Source: an uncultured Flavobacteriaceae bacterium (lineage in GTDB: Bacteria; Bacteroidota; Bacteroidia; Flavobacteriales; Flavobacteriaceae). Taken from it: a stretch of 64,000 nucleotides of DNA. Positions 46,018 through 54,737 of this stretch are shown here, piece after piece; position 1 is the first letter of the stretch, and every line of letters starts with the position of its first letter. The translations under genes and the position numbers were made by a program. The notes beneath the pieces were generated by a model. That model did not search any database, was not told where the DNA came from, and worked only from the letters and a program-made list of their open reading frames with translations. The DNA lies in NCBI GenBank assembly GCA_947500585.1, contig CANMSN010000012.1:61561-125560 (forward strand). Reading direction: 5' to 3'.

Positions 46018-46085
46018 CCTGTGTGGTCAGTGAGCGACTGGTGCTGAGCGAAGCCGAAGTAAGTCGAAGTGAAGGCAGGAATCTC
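46018..46085. repeat. Dispersed GTCGAA-type repeat after ahcY
   Basis: Imperfect palindrome with outer arms ATTCCTGTG/GGCAGGAAT and an inner TGCTGAGCGAAGCCGAAGT...GTCGAAGTGA core, matching elements at 54597-54675, 63073-63121 and inside leuS. It is transcribed with ahcY, upstream of the terminator. Confidence 0.6.
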
Positions 46086-46106
46086 ATAAATTGAAATAAA
46101 AAACAC

Positions 46107-46141
46107 AAATCCCAAGCAGCAATGTTTGGGATTTTTTTTTA
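46107..46141 (+). terminator. Rho-independent terminator of ahcY
   Basis: AAATCCCAA (46107-46115) pairs with TTGGGATTT (46126-46134), followed by a long T run. It lies 100 bp after the stop codon. Confidence 0.88.
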
Positions 46142-46378
46142 TTTGGGCGTTACCTCTAAAAGAGGTCGGGCTTTACTCATTCATTCTTATTTTAATTATT
46201 GAATTTGTGAATATAAATATTTCACTACTCGCTCTCTCCTTCGTCGGGGAGCCCAAAATATTTAGCCTACGGAGGGTGTAATCGAACCGTTCAATCACTA
46301 ATGCACTTGTTCGCTAATTCAGGTTTTTTACATTAAATTTCTCTCCTTTTAAAAAAGCTTACAATTTAACAGATTTAG
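46142..46378. other. Gene-free DNA at the left border of the restriction island
   Basis: No coding frame of note. Holds GGGCGTTACCTCTAAAAGAGG and TCGGGCTTTAC (46145-46176), which I take for another dispersed Bacteroidetes repeat, then a patch of GC-richer sequence (CTCTCTCCTTCGTCGGGGAG, about 46229-46249; TACGGAGGG further on). It may mark an old insertion point of the restriction-modification genes. Confidence 0.45.
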
Positions 46379-46409
46379 TTTGGCAGTGCTACTTTTTAGA
46401 TTAAATTTG
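46379..46409 (+). promoter_or_regulatory. Promoter of the methyltransferase gene, with possible autoregulatory repeats
   Basis: TTTG (46379-46382), exactly 19 bp, TAAATTTG (46402-46409): a perfect Bacteroidetes promoter. The start near 46415 leaves too little leader for ATG 46423 and favours ATG 46441. AGATTTAGTTTG (46371-46382) and AGATTAAATTTG (46398-46409) are 10/12 identical and cover both boxes; they could be sites for the protein's own HTH domain. Confidence 0.7.
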
Positions 46410-46440
46410 TAACCATTGTATAATGTTTAGTAACGTGGTT

Positions 46441-47706
46441 ATGAAAGAATATTTGTCTTTAGCTGAAACAGCGGAATTAGTTGGAAAATGTAAAGAAACT
46501 CTGAGAAGATGGGATAATGAAGGTATATTGAAAGCGGTAAGAGAACCTGTTTCTAATTATAGAGTTTATCATAAAGAAGATGTTCAACTTTTATTAGGAA
46601 ATTTATTTAACTCAGTCAAAACTGATGAAGTTTCAAACTTTATAAAACCACTAAAGGATTATTCAGTTTTAGAACTTTTTGCTGGAGCTGGTGGACTAGC
46701 AGTAGGAATGGAACAAGCAGGTTTAAAATGCATTGCTTTAAATGAAATTGATAAATGGGCTTGCCAAACTCTAAGAAAAAATCGCCCAAATTGGAACGTA
46801 TTAGAAGGTAACATCAAAGATTTCACTTTTAAAAAATATAATAATAAGGTTGATGTTGTAACCGGTGGCTTCCCTTGTCAGGCATTTAGCTATGCTGGGA
46901 AAAAACTCGGACTAAATGATGCCAGAGGTACTTTATTTTATGAATTTGCTCGAGCAGTTCAAGAAGTGAATCCATCTATCTGTATTGGTGAAAATGTTCG
47001 AGGCTTACTAAGTCATGAAAAAGGAAAGACATTAGAGGGAATGGTTTCAATACTTGATGAAATTGGGTACAATGTCGTTCCTGTCAAAGTTTTAAAAGCA
47101 ATTAATTATAGAGTGCCGCAAAAAAGAGAGCGAATAATTTTGGTTGGTATCAGAAAAGATATTGATATTAAATATGAGTATCCAAAACCTCATAAAAAAA
47201 TATTCAATTTAGCCGACGCACTTAAAAAAGGAGAATTGTACAATTGTAAAGTTCCTAAATCAGAAGGCTCAAAATACCCTAAACATAAAAAGGAAATACT
47301 CGATTTAGTCCCACCTAAGGGATATTGGAGAGATTTACCTATTGATATTCAAAAAGAATATATGGGGAAAAGCTTTTATTTAGGCGGAGGGAAAACTGGA
47401 ATGGCAAGAAGAATAGGCTGGGATGAACCGAGCTTAACCCTGACTTGTAGTCCAGCTCAAAAGCAAACAGAACGCTGCCATCCTGATGAAACCAGACCTT
47501 TTACCGTTAGGGAATATGCCAGAATTCAAACTTTTCCAGACAATTGGCATTTTGAGGGTTCCGTTTCTCAACAATACAAACAAATAGGTAATGCGGTTCC
47601 TGTAAATCTTGCTAAAGAAATAGGCTACTCCATTATTTCGTTTTTAAATAAGCTACAAGAAAATGACAAACTGAAGTATAACCAATTAAAAACGCTAGCT
47701 GTCTAA
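46441..47706 (+). CDS. C5-cytosine DNA methyltransferase with N-terminal MerR-like HTH
   Basis: 421 residues. The first about 55 (MKEYLSLAETAELVGKCKETLRRWDNEGIL...YRVYHKEDVQLLL) form a MerR/excisionase-type helix-turn-helix. The rest is a complete m5C methyltransferase: motif I LELFAGAGGLAVGMEQAG, motif IV GGFPCQAFSYAG with the catalytic Cys, motif VI GENVRGLL, motif VIII PQKRERIILVG, a target-recognition region, motif IX REYARIQTFPD, motif X GNAVPVNLAKEIG. It probably methylates GGNCC, judged from the partner endonuclease, and may repress its own gene. ATG 46441 preferred over 46423 from the promoter position. Confidence 0.93.
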   Translation: MKEYLSLAETAELVGKCKETLRRWDNEGILKAVREPVSNYRVYHKEDVQLLLGNLFNSVKTDEVSNFIKPLKDYSVLELFAGAGGLAVGMEQAGLKCIALNEIDKWACQTLRKNRPNWNVLEGNIKDFTFKKYNNKVDVVTGGFPCQAFSYAGKKLGLNDARGTLFYEFARAVQEVNPSICIGENVRGLLSHEKGKTLEGMVSILDEIGYNVVPVKVLKAINYRVPQKRERIILVGIRKDIDIKYEYPKPHKKIFNLADALKKGELYNCKVPKSEGSKYPKHKKEILDLVPPKGYWRDLPIDIQKEYMGKSFYLGGGKTGMARRIGWDEPSLTLTCSPAQKQTERCHPDETRPFTVREYARIQTFPDNWHFEGSVSQQYKQIGNAVPVNLAKEIGYSIISFLNKLQENDKLKYNQLKTLAV

Positions 47707-48471
47707 GACATCGAAACCATCATAATGATAAAAATTCTCAAAGGTAATTTCATCTAGAATAGTTCTTCTGTTATTTTTAGCATTTCTAGAAATATCTGTC
47801 AAAACTGTAGTTTCTTCCTCAGATTTACTCTTAATATTTTTTAAGAAATCTTCAACCGCAATTGGTAAAGATTTATACAATTTAAAAAGAGCCGTTTCAT
47901 CGCCTGTTAGTATGCCATAAAATTTATCACCAGAAATCATATAAACCCTACTATGGCTATATTCTTTACCATTTATTATTCCTTCCCACTTTTTTTCAAA
48001 ACTTCTCCTTGCCAAAATTTGAACTAAATAGCATTTGGCTTGCCTATTATCGTCTGCAAACCTCGCTAATTTCTGAAAAGCACTTTCCGCAGAACTACTA
48101 TTCATTGTGTTATGTTTATTCTTTATTTCAGCAAAAACAGAATCGTCATCAGCTTTTATATCGTAACCACTAAGCTTTCCATTAGAATAACCCTTAACCC
48201 CACCTAAGACTTCCTCATGGAAAGTTCCAATGGCATTATTCACAGATTTATCAATTTGTCGAGCCATTTCTAATTTTAATAAATCTTCTTCAGAAATCTC
48301 ATTAAATTTTGAATCAAATGTCAATTTAAAAACATCAACCTTATTTTTGTAAAACTTTGATTTTGTAAATTCTTTCTTTGCTTCTAAATAAGATTGATGC
48401 AAGTTAGCAATACATTTTAAAAAATGTTCATCAGATACAAAGTCAAGATATTTGTTTTTTAAATCGCTCAT
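47695..48471 (-). CDS. Type II restriction endonuclease, Eco47II-like (GGNCC)
   Basis: 258 residues. The fold and sequence (YLDFVSDEHFLKCIANLHQSY, NAIGTFHEEVLGGVKGY, LVQILARRSFEKKWEG) are those of the Eco47II/Sau96I-like group that cuts GGNCC. A PD-(D/E)xK site is visible: Asp104 in SGYDIKAD, Glu115 and Lys117 in VFAEIKNK. The gene points against the methyltransferase gene, and their 3' ends overlap by 12 bp. It shares a 24-bp divergent gap with vsr. Cleavage specificity is inferred from the family. Confidence 0.88.
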   Translation of the reverse strand: MSDLKNKYLDFVSDEHFLKCIANLHQSYLEAKKEFTKSKFYKNKVDVFKLTFDSKFNEISEEDLLKLEMARQIDKSVNNAIGTFHEEVLGGVKGYSNGKLSGYDIKADDDSVFAEIKNKHNTMNSSSAESAFQKLARFADDNRQAKCYLVQILARRSFEKKWEGIINGKEYSHSRVYMISGDKFYGILTGDETALFKLYKSLPIAVEDFLKNIKSKSEEETTVLTDISRNAKNNRRTILDEITFENFYHYDGFDVLDS

Positions 48472-48495
48472 GAAATTCTTATATTAGAATAGTTT

Positions 48496-48966
48496 ATGAA
48501 TTACGAATATAAGAAAATAAAAGTACCAAGATTCAATGAGGAATCTGGTTTCTATACCACTAAAAAACGCTCAAAAATTATGAGTAAAATTAGGGGTAAG
48601 GATACGAAACCAGAATTAAAATTCCGTAAGGCTTTATGGCATAAAAATATTCGTTATAGAGTAGATAGCAAAACCTTACCAGGAAAACCCGATGTTTCCA
48701 TTAAAAAATACAAGTTAATAGTTTTTATAGACGGTGAATTTTGGCATGGTTATAATTGGGATGAGCGAAAACAAAAACTAAAAACAAACCGTGATTTCTG
48801 GATTCCCAAAATAGAACGCAATATGCAACGTGATAAGGAAGTAAATGAGCAATTGGAAGATATGGGATTTACAGTCTTTAGATTTTGGGAATCTGAAATC
48901 AAAAATAACCTAAAAACGTGTATTAATGATATTTTAGTTTATCTAGATGTAGGAGAAAATAGTTGA
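48496..48966 (+). CDS. Very short patch repair endonuclease Vsr
   Basis: 156 residues. Nicks next to T:G mismatches produced by deamination of 5-methylcytosine. Seen: MSKIRGKDTKPELKFRKALW, LPGKPDVSIKKYKLIVFIDG (catalytic Asp in KPDV) and EFWHGYNW, then the zinc-region helix WIPKIERNMQRDKEV and FTVFRFWESEI. Its presence confirms that the neighbouring enzyme makes m5C. Full length. Confidence 0.94.
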   Translation: MNYEYKKIKVPRFNEESGFYTTKKRSKIMSKIRGKDTKPELKFRKALWHKNIRYRVDSKTLPGKPDVSIKKYKLIVFIDGEFWHGYNWDERKQKLKTNRDFWIPKIERNMQRDKEVNEQLEDMGFTVFRFWESEIKNNLKTCINDILVYLDVGENS

Positions 48967-48972
48967 AATATA

Positions 48973-49245
48973 CTACTCATCCACCAAACCCTCCTCAAAA
49001 TACCACCACAAACTAGAATCAATTGAACTTTTCATTTTAGTAATATCTGCATCGTCTTTTAAAAAAACCGTTAGATTTTCGCCTACTCTATTTTGTTCAA
49101 CACTTTCTCTAATTTCAACAGTATCTATTTCTTTAAAATGCTCTAAATGTTTTTTAATTCTGGCATCTAAGGTCTCATCACTCAAAAAAATCTTAATGGT
49201 TGGTTGTGTTGGGGAGTTTCTAATTTCTGATCTAAACGGTAGCAT
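48973..49245 (-). CDS. Small conserved-looking protein, unknown function
   Basis: 90 residues, no signal or membrane helix. TIKIFLSDETLDARIKKHLEHFKEIDTVEI then LTVFLKDDADITKMKSSIDSSLWWYFEEGL: alternating strands and helices, ferredoxin-like by eye. Its stop lies 6 bp from the vsr stop. I recognise no family. It may be a small regulator, or a gene that marks the right border of the island. Confidence 0.5.
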   Translation of the reverse strand: MLPFRSEIRNSPTQPTIKIFLSDETLDARIKKHLEHFKEIDTVEIRESVEQNRVGENLTVFLKDDADITKMKSSIDSSLWWYFEEGLVDE

Positions 49246-49339
49246 AGTTAAATAATTTGAAGTTAGACAATATTTAAATTATTAACGCAATACCTTAAAA
49301 ATAAGCATTTTATTAATACCTTTTACGTAAATTTTAAAA

Positions 49340-49813
49340 ATGAATAAAACGAGAATTGATACTATTACCGAATTACTATCTAAAATAGAAGGATATATTC
49401 CTAAAAAGGATATGAGAAATGACTCTGTATCAAAATCAGACGTTGGTTGGCAACTAGACCATGCCTTAAAAGTTATAAACGGTGTAAGTGGTATTATGAT
49501 TAAAACAAACCCTAATAAATATAAAAAGGATTTTAACTTAATGCGAACTGTTTTATTTCCGTTATGTTATATTCCTAGAGGCAGAGCAAAATCGCCAAAA
49601 ATAGTGCTACCGCCAAATATTATTTTAAAGGAAGATTTATCTGCGCAATTACAATCTGCGCATATTAATATTGAAAATGTAAATGTACTTCCTAAAACAT
49701 CTCATTTTAAACATCATGTTTTTGGAATGTTATCAAAAAAACAAACACTTCGTTTTTTAGAAATACACACTAAACATCATTTAAAAATTGTTAGTGATAT
49801 TTTGAAACAATAA
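49340..49813 (+). CDS. DUF1569-like protein
   Basis: 157 residues, helical, cytoplasmic. RNDSVSKSDVGWQLDHALKVI at the start and the His-rich SHFKHHVFGMLSKKQTLRFLEIHTKHHLKIV at the end (quoted in part) resemble DUF1569/DinB-like four-helix proteins, in which three His residues bind a metal (here His47, His131 or His132, and His149-151 by count). Function unknown. Convergent with clpX, with a shared terminator between. Confidence 0.65.
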   Translation: MNKTRIDTITELLSKIEGYIPKKDMRNDSVSKSDVGWQLDHALKVINGVSGIMIKTNPNKYKKDFNLMRTVLFPLCYIPRGRAKSPKIVLPPNIILKEDLSAQLQSAHINIENVNVLPKTSHFKHHVFGMLSKKQTLRFLEIHTKHHLKIVSDILKQ

Positions 49814-49840
49814 AAAAAACCTTTCTGTAAACAGAAAGGT
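49812..49840 (-). terminator. Terminator of clpX
   Basis: ACCTTTCTG-TTTA-CAGAAAGGT on the minus strand (49840-49819), 9-bp perfect stem, followed by seven or eight T (49819-49812). The plus-strand reading is followed by only weak T content. Confidence 0.85.
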
Positions 49841-49865
49841 CTTGTATTTAAAAGTTTATTAGTTT

Positions 49866-51098
49866 TTATGAAACTGCTTTAAGTTTCTTTAAAGTCGTTT
49901 TAGTTAATTTATCTTCAGCATAAAGCTTTGTTACATTTAACTTTTTCTCATCACTACTTGGTAACTCAAACATAGCATCTGTTAAAATTTCCTCACAAAG
50001 TGACCGTAAACCTCTTGCTCCTAATTTATATTCTATAGCTTTACCCACAATAAATTCTAATGCACCATCGGTAATACTAAAATCAATCTCGTCCATAGAA
50101 AACAATTTTTTATATTGTTTAATAATGGCATTTTTAGGTTCTGTAAGTATCGCTCTTAATGTTTTAGCGTCTAAAGGATCCATATAAGTTAGTACGGGAA
50201 GTCTACCAATAATTTCAGGAATTAAACCAAAATCTTTTAAATCTTTAGGAATAATATACTGCAATAAATTATCTTGATCTACAACATCATCAGACATAGA
50301 AGCACTATATCCAACAGCTTGCATATTTAGTCGTTTAGATATTACCCGATCAATACCATCGAAGGCACCTCCAGCTATAAATAAAATATTTTCTGTATTA
50401 ACTTCTATGAATTTTTGGTCTGGATGCTTGCGTCCTCCTTTTGGTGGCACATTTACAACGGTACCTTCTAAAAGTTTTAGTAAAGCTTGTTGTACACCTT
50501 CACCTGATACATCACGAGTAATGGATGGATTATCACTTTTTCGTGCAATCTTATCTATTTCATCTATAAAAACAATACCTTTTTCTGCTTTCTCTAAATT
50601 ATAATCTGCAGCTTGTAAAAGTCTAGTTAAAATACTCTCAACATCTTCTCCAACATAACCAGCTTCAGTTAAAACAGTAGCATCAACAATAGCTAATGGT
50701 ACATTTAACATTCTTGCAATAGTTTTAGCCATTAAGGTTTTTCCTGTTCCTGTTTGCCCAACCATAATGATATTACTTTTTTGAATATCAATATCATCAT
50801 TTGTAGGTGGTTGCAGTAATCGTTTGTAATGATTATAAACGGCAACAGACATTACTTTTTTGGTCATGTTTTGACCTATAATGTACTCATCAAGAAAATC
50901 TTTAATTTGTTGTGGCTTGCGTAGCTTTAACTCTGCCGATAAATCACTACTATCGCTTTGTTTAGATTCTTCTATAACAATACCGTGGGCTTGCTCTATA
51001 CATCTATCACATATATGCGCATCCAAGCCCGCTATTAACAAGTTGGTTTCTGGTTTTTTTCTACCACAAAACGAACATTCTAATTCCTCTTTTGCCAT
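49866..51098 (-). CDS. clpX: ATP-dependent Clp protease ATP-binding subunit ClpX
   Basis: 410 residues. N-terminal zinc-binding domain (CSFCGRKK...CDRC) for substrate and adaptor binding. AAA+ module with Walker [13 protein letters not shown], Walker [11 protein letters not shown], the pore-loop [14 protein letters not shown], sensor residues and the RKH loop in KGGRKHP. The ClpP-binding IGF-type loop lies further on. Unfolds proteins for ClpP, encoded 73 bp upstream on the same strand. Confidence 0.97.
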   Translation of the reverse strand: MAKEELECSFCGRKKPETNLLIAGLDAHICDRCIEQAHGIVIEESKQSDSSDLSAELKLRKPQQIKDFLDEYIIGQNMTKKVMSVAVYNHYKRLLQPPTNDDIDIQKSNIIMVGQTGTGKTLMAKTIARMLNVPLAIVDATVLTEAGYVGEDVESILTRLLQAADYNLEKAEKGIVFIDEIDKIARKSDNPSITRDVSGEGVQQALLKLLEGTVVNVPPKGGRKHPDQKFIEVNTENILFIAGGAFDGIDRVISKRLNMQAVGYSASMSDDVVDQDNLLQYIIPKDLKDFGLIPEIIGRLPVLTYMDPLDAKTLRAILTEPKNAIIKQYKKLFSMDEIDFSITDGALEFIVGKAIEYKLGARGLRSLCEEILTDAMFELPSSDEKKLNVTKLYAEDKLTKTTLKKLKAVS

Positions 51099-51171
51099 TA
51101 ATCTTATCTATTTTGGAAGTAAATCATTACAAATCCCTCTGTAATAATTCTATAAAACTACGAAATTAAAT

Positions 51172-51846
51172 TTAATTTCGAGCTAAGATTTCGTCTATCA
51201 TACCGTATTCTTTAGCTTTATCGGCTTTCATCCAGTAATCTCTATCGCTATCTTCGTAAACTTTGTCATAATCTTGACCCGAATGCTTACTAATAATTTT
51301 ATAAAGCTCTTCTTTTAAAATTAATATTTCTCTAGCTGTAATTTCTATATCACTAGCTTGTCCTTGAGCACCTCCAAGTGGTTGGTGAATCATAACGCGA
51401 GAATGTGTTAAGCCACTTCGTTTTCCTTTTGTACCTGCACATAAAAGGACAGCTCCCATTGATGCAGCCATTCCTGTACAAATAGTTGCTACGTCTGGTT
51501 TTATAAACTGCATGGTATCGTAAATACCCAACCCAGCATAAACACTACCTCCTGGAGAATTTATATAAATCTGAATATCTTTTGAGGCATCTGTACTTTC
51601 TAAAAATAATAGTTGTGCTTGTACAATATTTGCTACCTGATCATTAATACCTGTACCCAGAAAAATAATACGGTCCATCATTAAACGAGAGAATACATCA
51701 AAAACAGCTATATTCATTTGACGTTCTTCAATAATATTAGGTGTTAAATTTGTTGGATACATACTACTAATAATTTTATTGTAATATGTACTACTTATAC
51801 CTTGATCTTTTATCGCGAATTTTTCAAATTCTTTTGCGTAATCCAT
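51172..51846 (-). CDS. clpP: ATP-dependent Clp protease proteolytic subunit ClpP
   Basis: 224 residues. Serine peptidase forming the degradation chamber. Catalytic Ser in [13 protein letters not shown], His in [15 protein letters not shown], and the Asp further on. The N-terminal extension of about 30 residues ([20 protein letters not shown]) is normal for Bacteroidetes. Order tig-clpP-clpX is the standard one. Confidence 0.97.
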   Translation of the reverse strand: MDYAKEFEKFAIKDQGISSTYYNKIISSMYPTNLTPNIIEERQMNIAVFDVFSRLMMDRIIFLGTGINDQVANIVQAQLLFLESTDASKDIQIYINSPGGSVYAGLGIYDTMQFIKPDVATICTGMAASMGAVLLCAGTKGKRSGLTHSRVMIHQPLGGAQGQASDIEITAREILILKEELYKIISKHSGQDYDKVYEDSDRDYWMKADKAKEYGMIDEILARN

Positions 51847-51930
51847 AGTTTTCCTTGTAATTATTTTTATTAAACTCCTGATTTACATCAAGATGTATTA
51901 ACATAATTTTTTAATGCGATTTGTTTTTAA

Positions 51931-51964
51931 TAAAAAGGCGTTTAAATCTTGAGATTTAAACGCC
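51931..51964 (-). terminator. Terminator of tig
   Basis: GGCGTTTAAATC-TCAA-GATTTAAACGCC (51964-51937 on the minus strand) is a perfect 12-bp stem followed by TTTTT (51936-51932). It separates tig from clpP, so clpP-clpX need their own promoter or read-through. Confidence 0.92.
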
Positions 51965-51988
51965 TAAATATAAGGAATTAATCCTTAC

Positions 51989-53317
51989 TTATTTGTCACC
52001 ATAAACTTCTTTAACAAAGTTTTCGTAACTTAATTCTTTAACTTTAATATTTGCCTTTTCTTTGTAAAGCGCTAATAATTTCTGACTTACTAATTGTTCT
52101 GAAATACGACGTGCTTCTTCTTGATTTCCCAAAACACGAGCAGCTATATCATCCAACTCTTTATCAGAAGGATTCATTTGACCAAATTGCGCCATTTGCG
52201 CTTTTATCATTTCTCTGGCATGACCCTTAATATCATCCATAGTGACTTTAATATCGTTATCTTCAATTAGTTTACCCTCTATTAATTGATAACGTAAACT
52301 TTTCTCAGACTTTTCATATTCATCTTTAGCTTGGTCTAAATCCATTTCCTTTTCTCCTGCTGTTTGCATCCATTTAGTTAAGAATTCAGCTGGTAAATCG
52401 AATTTTGTGTTTTCTACTAAATACTCCGTAACATCATTTAAAAGCTTTTGATCTGCTTGCTGAACAAATTGTTTTTCAGCGTCCTCCTTAATTTTAGCTT
52501 TTAATTCCGTTACAGAAGTAACTTCGCCTTTACCAAAAAGTTTGTCAAATAAATCTTGATCTAAATCAGCTAATTCTCTTGTATTAATTTCAGAAATAGT
52601 AAAAGACACCTCAATATCTAAACCATGAACTTCATCATGACCTAATTTTAAGGCATGCATTAAATCGTGGTCATCTTCAAAAAGGCCTTTGGTTTTTAAA
52701 ACAATAACATCTCCTACTTTAGCCCCTATAAATTGTTTTGCAGTTGCTTTTCCTTTAAACTTGTCTAAAGTTAAAGTAACTTGGTTATCTATTTCTTTTT
52801 CTTCATTCGTATATGAACCTGTAATCTCGCTGTCTTTTTCAACAACATCTTTAGACACTAATTTTCCGTATTGCTTCTGAATACGTTCAATTTGCTCATC
52901 AATCATTTTTTTATCAGCAACAATATTATATTGAGTGATTGCTTTTTTACTTTTTAAATTCACCTCGAATTCTGGAGCTAAACCTAATTCGAATTCAAAA
53001 GAAAATTTATCAGCATCCCAATCAATCTCATCTTGTGTTTTTGGTAACGGCTGACCTAAAACATCTAACTTTTCTTCAGTTAAATATTTGTTTAAAGCAT
53101 CTTGTAAAAGCTTGTTAACCTCATCAACTAACACCGCTTTACCATATTGCTTTTTAACCATACCCATTGGCACATGTCCTTTTCTAAAACCAGGAATGTT
53201 AGCTGTTTTTCTATAATCCGTTAAGATTTTTTCAACTTTATCGCTATAATCTTCTTTAGCAATATCTACTTTTACTACAGCATTTAATGCATCAACGTTT
53301 TCTCTTGTAATATTCAT
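51989..53317 (-). CDS. tig: Trigger factor
   Basis: 442 residues. Ribosome-bound chaperone. The N-terminal domain has the ribosome-docking signature in the NIPGFRKGHVPMGMVKKQYG stretch. The middle region stands where the PPIase domain would be (KVGDVIVLKTKGLFEDDHDLMHALKLGHDEVHGL in shortened form) and is diverged, as in other Bacteroidetes. The C-terminal helical arms end at residue 442. Transcribed from a consensus promoter framed by an inverted repeat. Confidence 0.95.
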   Translation of the reverse strand: MNITRENVDALNAVVKVDIAKEDYSDKVEKILTDYRKTANIPGFRKGHVPMGMVKKQYGKAVLVDEVNKLLQDALNKYLTEEKLDVLGQPLPKTQDEIDWDADKFSFEFELGLAPEFEVNLKSKKAITQYNIVADKKMIDEQIERIQKQYGKLVSKDVVEKDSEITGSYTNEEKEIDNQVTLTLDKFKGKATAKQFIGAKVGDVIVLKTKGLFEDDHDLMHALKLGHDEVHGLDIEVSFTISEINTRELADLDQDLFDKLFGKGEVTSVTELKAKIKEDAEKQFVQQADQKLLNDVTEYLVENTKFDLPAEFLTKWMQTAGEKEMDLDQAKDEYEKSEKSLRYQLIEGKLIEDNDIKVTMDDIKGHAREMIKAQMAQFGQMNPSDKELDDIAARVLGNQEEARRISEQLVSQKLLALYKEKANIKVKELSYENFVKEVYGDK

Positions 53318-53376
53318 TTTAATAAATATGAAACCCTTATCAGGTGTTTAACAAACGGTTATTTATATAACCAAAA

Positions 53377-53415
53377 TTGGGATGCAAAAGTAACATATTT
53401 TTACATCCCAACAAA
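53377..53415 (-). promoter_or_regulatory. tig promoter with inverted repeat around the -7 box
   Basis: Minus strand: TTTG (53415-53412), exactly 19 bp, TACTTTTG (53392-53385), a perfect promoter. TTGGGATG (53411-53404) and CATCCCAA (53384-53377) are perfect 8-bp inverted arms. They touch the -33 box on one side and the start point on the other. It may be an operator, or a long-loop hairpin that ends the upstream holin-like gene. Confidence 0.7.
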
Positions 53416-53433
53416 GTTTTAAATGCTTGATTT

Positions 53434-53787
53434 TTAAGCTCTTTTTTTGTCTTCTTTTAAAAGTGAATGAAGTATAGATTGAAGCACCGAAAGTAGAATA
53501 CTAAATAGCACCGCAATCCAGATACTGCTTACTGAAAATCCATCAATTAATTTATCGGCTAAAAGAATTATTAGCGCATTAATTATTAGTAAAAACAACC
53601 CTAGAGTTACAATAGTTATTGGCAGTGTTAGAATTACCAAAACGGGCTTTACTAATAAATTTAAAACAGATAATACTACAGCCACAATAATTGCGGTAAC
53701 ATAACCATCTACACTAACACCATTTAAAAAATGAGCAATTACAAATACGGCAACCGCATTAAGCAATAATTTTATTAAGAGTTTCAT
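53434..53787 (-). CDS. Phage-holin-family (4_2 type) small membrane protein
   Basis: 117 residues with four membrane helices (LLLNAVAVFVIAHFL, AIIVAVVLSVLNLLV, PITIVTLGLFLLIINALIIL and VSSIWIAVLFSILLSVLQSIL, in part). The Phage_holin_4_2 family name is historical: members are chromosomal and widespread, and nothing phage-like is near. Function unknown, possibly envelope-related. Convergent to nothing; next on the strand is tig. Confidence 0.82.
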   Translation of the reverse strand: MKLLIKLLLNAVAVFVIAHFLNGVSVDGYVTAIIVAVVLSVLNLLVKPVLVILTLPITIVTLGLFLLIINALIILLADKLIDGFSVSSIWIAVLFSILLSVLQSILHSLLKEDKKRA

Positions 53788-53819
53788 AATTTTAATCTTT
53801 TAATAAATGTACAAAAAAA

Positions 53820-54584
53820 CTAAACAATAAATTTCATCACAGCATCAAAAAATTCCTGAGGATTTTCAGCATGTAACCAATGTCCTGCATTTGAAATTGT
53901 TTCAATCTTTGCTTTAGGAAAATGATTTTTAATGATTACTTCATCACCTACACCTATGTATTCCGATCTATCGCCTCTTAGAAATAAGGTGTCTTTTTCA
54001 AACCTAGCATAACTTGGTAATGACTCTCCCACCTCTCCAACTTCATTTTTTAAAACTTCTAAGTTTATACGTAAGCCTAATTTACCTTTCTCAACCCAAT
54101 ATAAATTTTTAAGTAAAAACATACGTGTTCCAACATCAGACACATAATTGCTTAGGACGTTATCTGCTTCTCCTCTGCTTTGTATCTCATCAAAATTTAA
54201 AGCACTTAATCCGTTTAAAATAGAATCATGATGCACTGGATAAAAACGTGGAGAAATATCGGCCACTATTAATTTTGAAACTAATTTTGGGTATTCAGCA
54301 GCAAATGCCATAGCTGTTTTTCCTCCCATGGAATGACCGAGTAAAACTATATCTGTTAAGTTATGCTCGTTACAGTAGTTTTTTAAATCATTAGCTAAAA
54401 CCTCATAATTAAATGCTTCACTCCAAAAACTACGCCCATGATTTCTTTGGTCTACTAAATGTAATTGAAAGCCTTGTTCGCTAAATTGTTTACCCAGCGT
54501 TTTCCAATTATCACTCATGCCTAAAAAGCCATGTAGAATAATGAATGGTTTTCCTTCACCTATAATATTTGAATGTAAGTGCAT
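53820..54584 (-). CDS. Alpha/beta hydrolase (YbfF-like esterase)
   Basis: 254 residues from ATG 54584 (MHLHSNIIGEGKPF). Oxyanion region ILHGFLGMSDNWK, nucleophile elbow LLGHSMGGKTAM, catalytic Asp near RGDRSEYI and His in SNAGHWLHAENP. The longer frame from 54620 adds MASTLLSHQIRS, which is encoded by a dispersed GTCGAA repeat and is unlikely to be translated. Cytoplasmic carboxylesterase; substrate not known. Confidence 0.88.
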   Translation of the reverse strand: MHLHSNIIGEGKPFIILHGFLGMSDNWKTLGKQFSEQGFQLHLVDQRNHGRSFWSEAFNYEVLANDLKNYCNEHNLTDIVLLGHSMGGKTAMAFAAEYPKLVSKLIVADISPRFYPVHHDSILNGLSALNFDEIQSRGEADNVLSNYVSDVGTRMFLLKNLYWVEKGKLGLRINLEVLKNEVGEVGESLPSYARFEKDTLFLRGDRSEYIGVGDEVIIKNHFPKAKIETISNAGHWLHAENPQEFFDAVMKFIV

Positions 54585-54596
54585 ACTTCTTATTTG

Positions 54597-54675
54597 ATGG
54601 CTGAGCAAAGTCGAAGCCATATTTTATGTTTTAAGGTTATTAAATTTATGATTTCGACTACGCTCAATCACCAAT
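54597..54675. repeat. Dispersed GTCGAA-type repeats between pdxJ and the esterase gene
   Basis: GGCTGAGCAAAGTCGAAGCC (54600-54619) and GATTTCGACTACGCTCAATC with ACC after it (54650-54673) are two fragments in opposite sense. The second is the reverse complement of the element inside leuS (21843-21866). Confidence 0.65.
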
Positions 54676-54737
54676 AAATTCTATTCCCAAGACAAACATA
54701 GTTACTAAACTATTTCCTAAGAATTTTAACAACCAAC

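Noticed and set aside
53434..53787. Holin-family name taken as a sign of prophage
   Set aside because: The family is chromosomal and common in Bacteroidetes; no phage structural, lysis or integrase genes are near.
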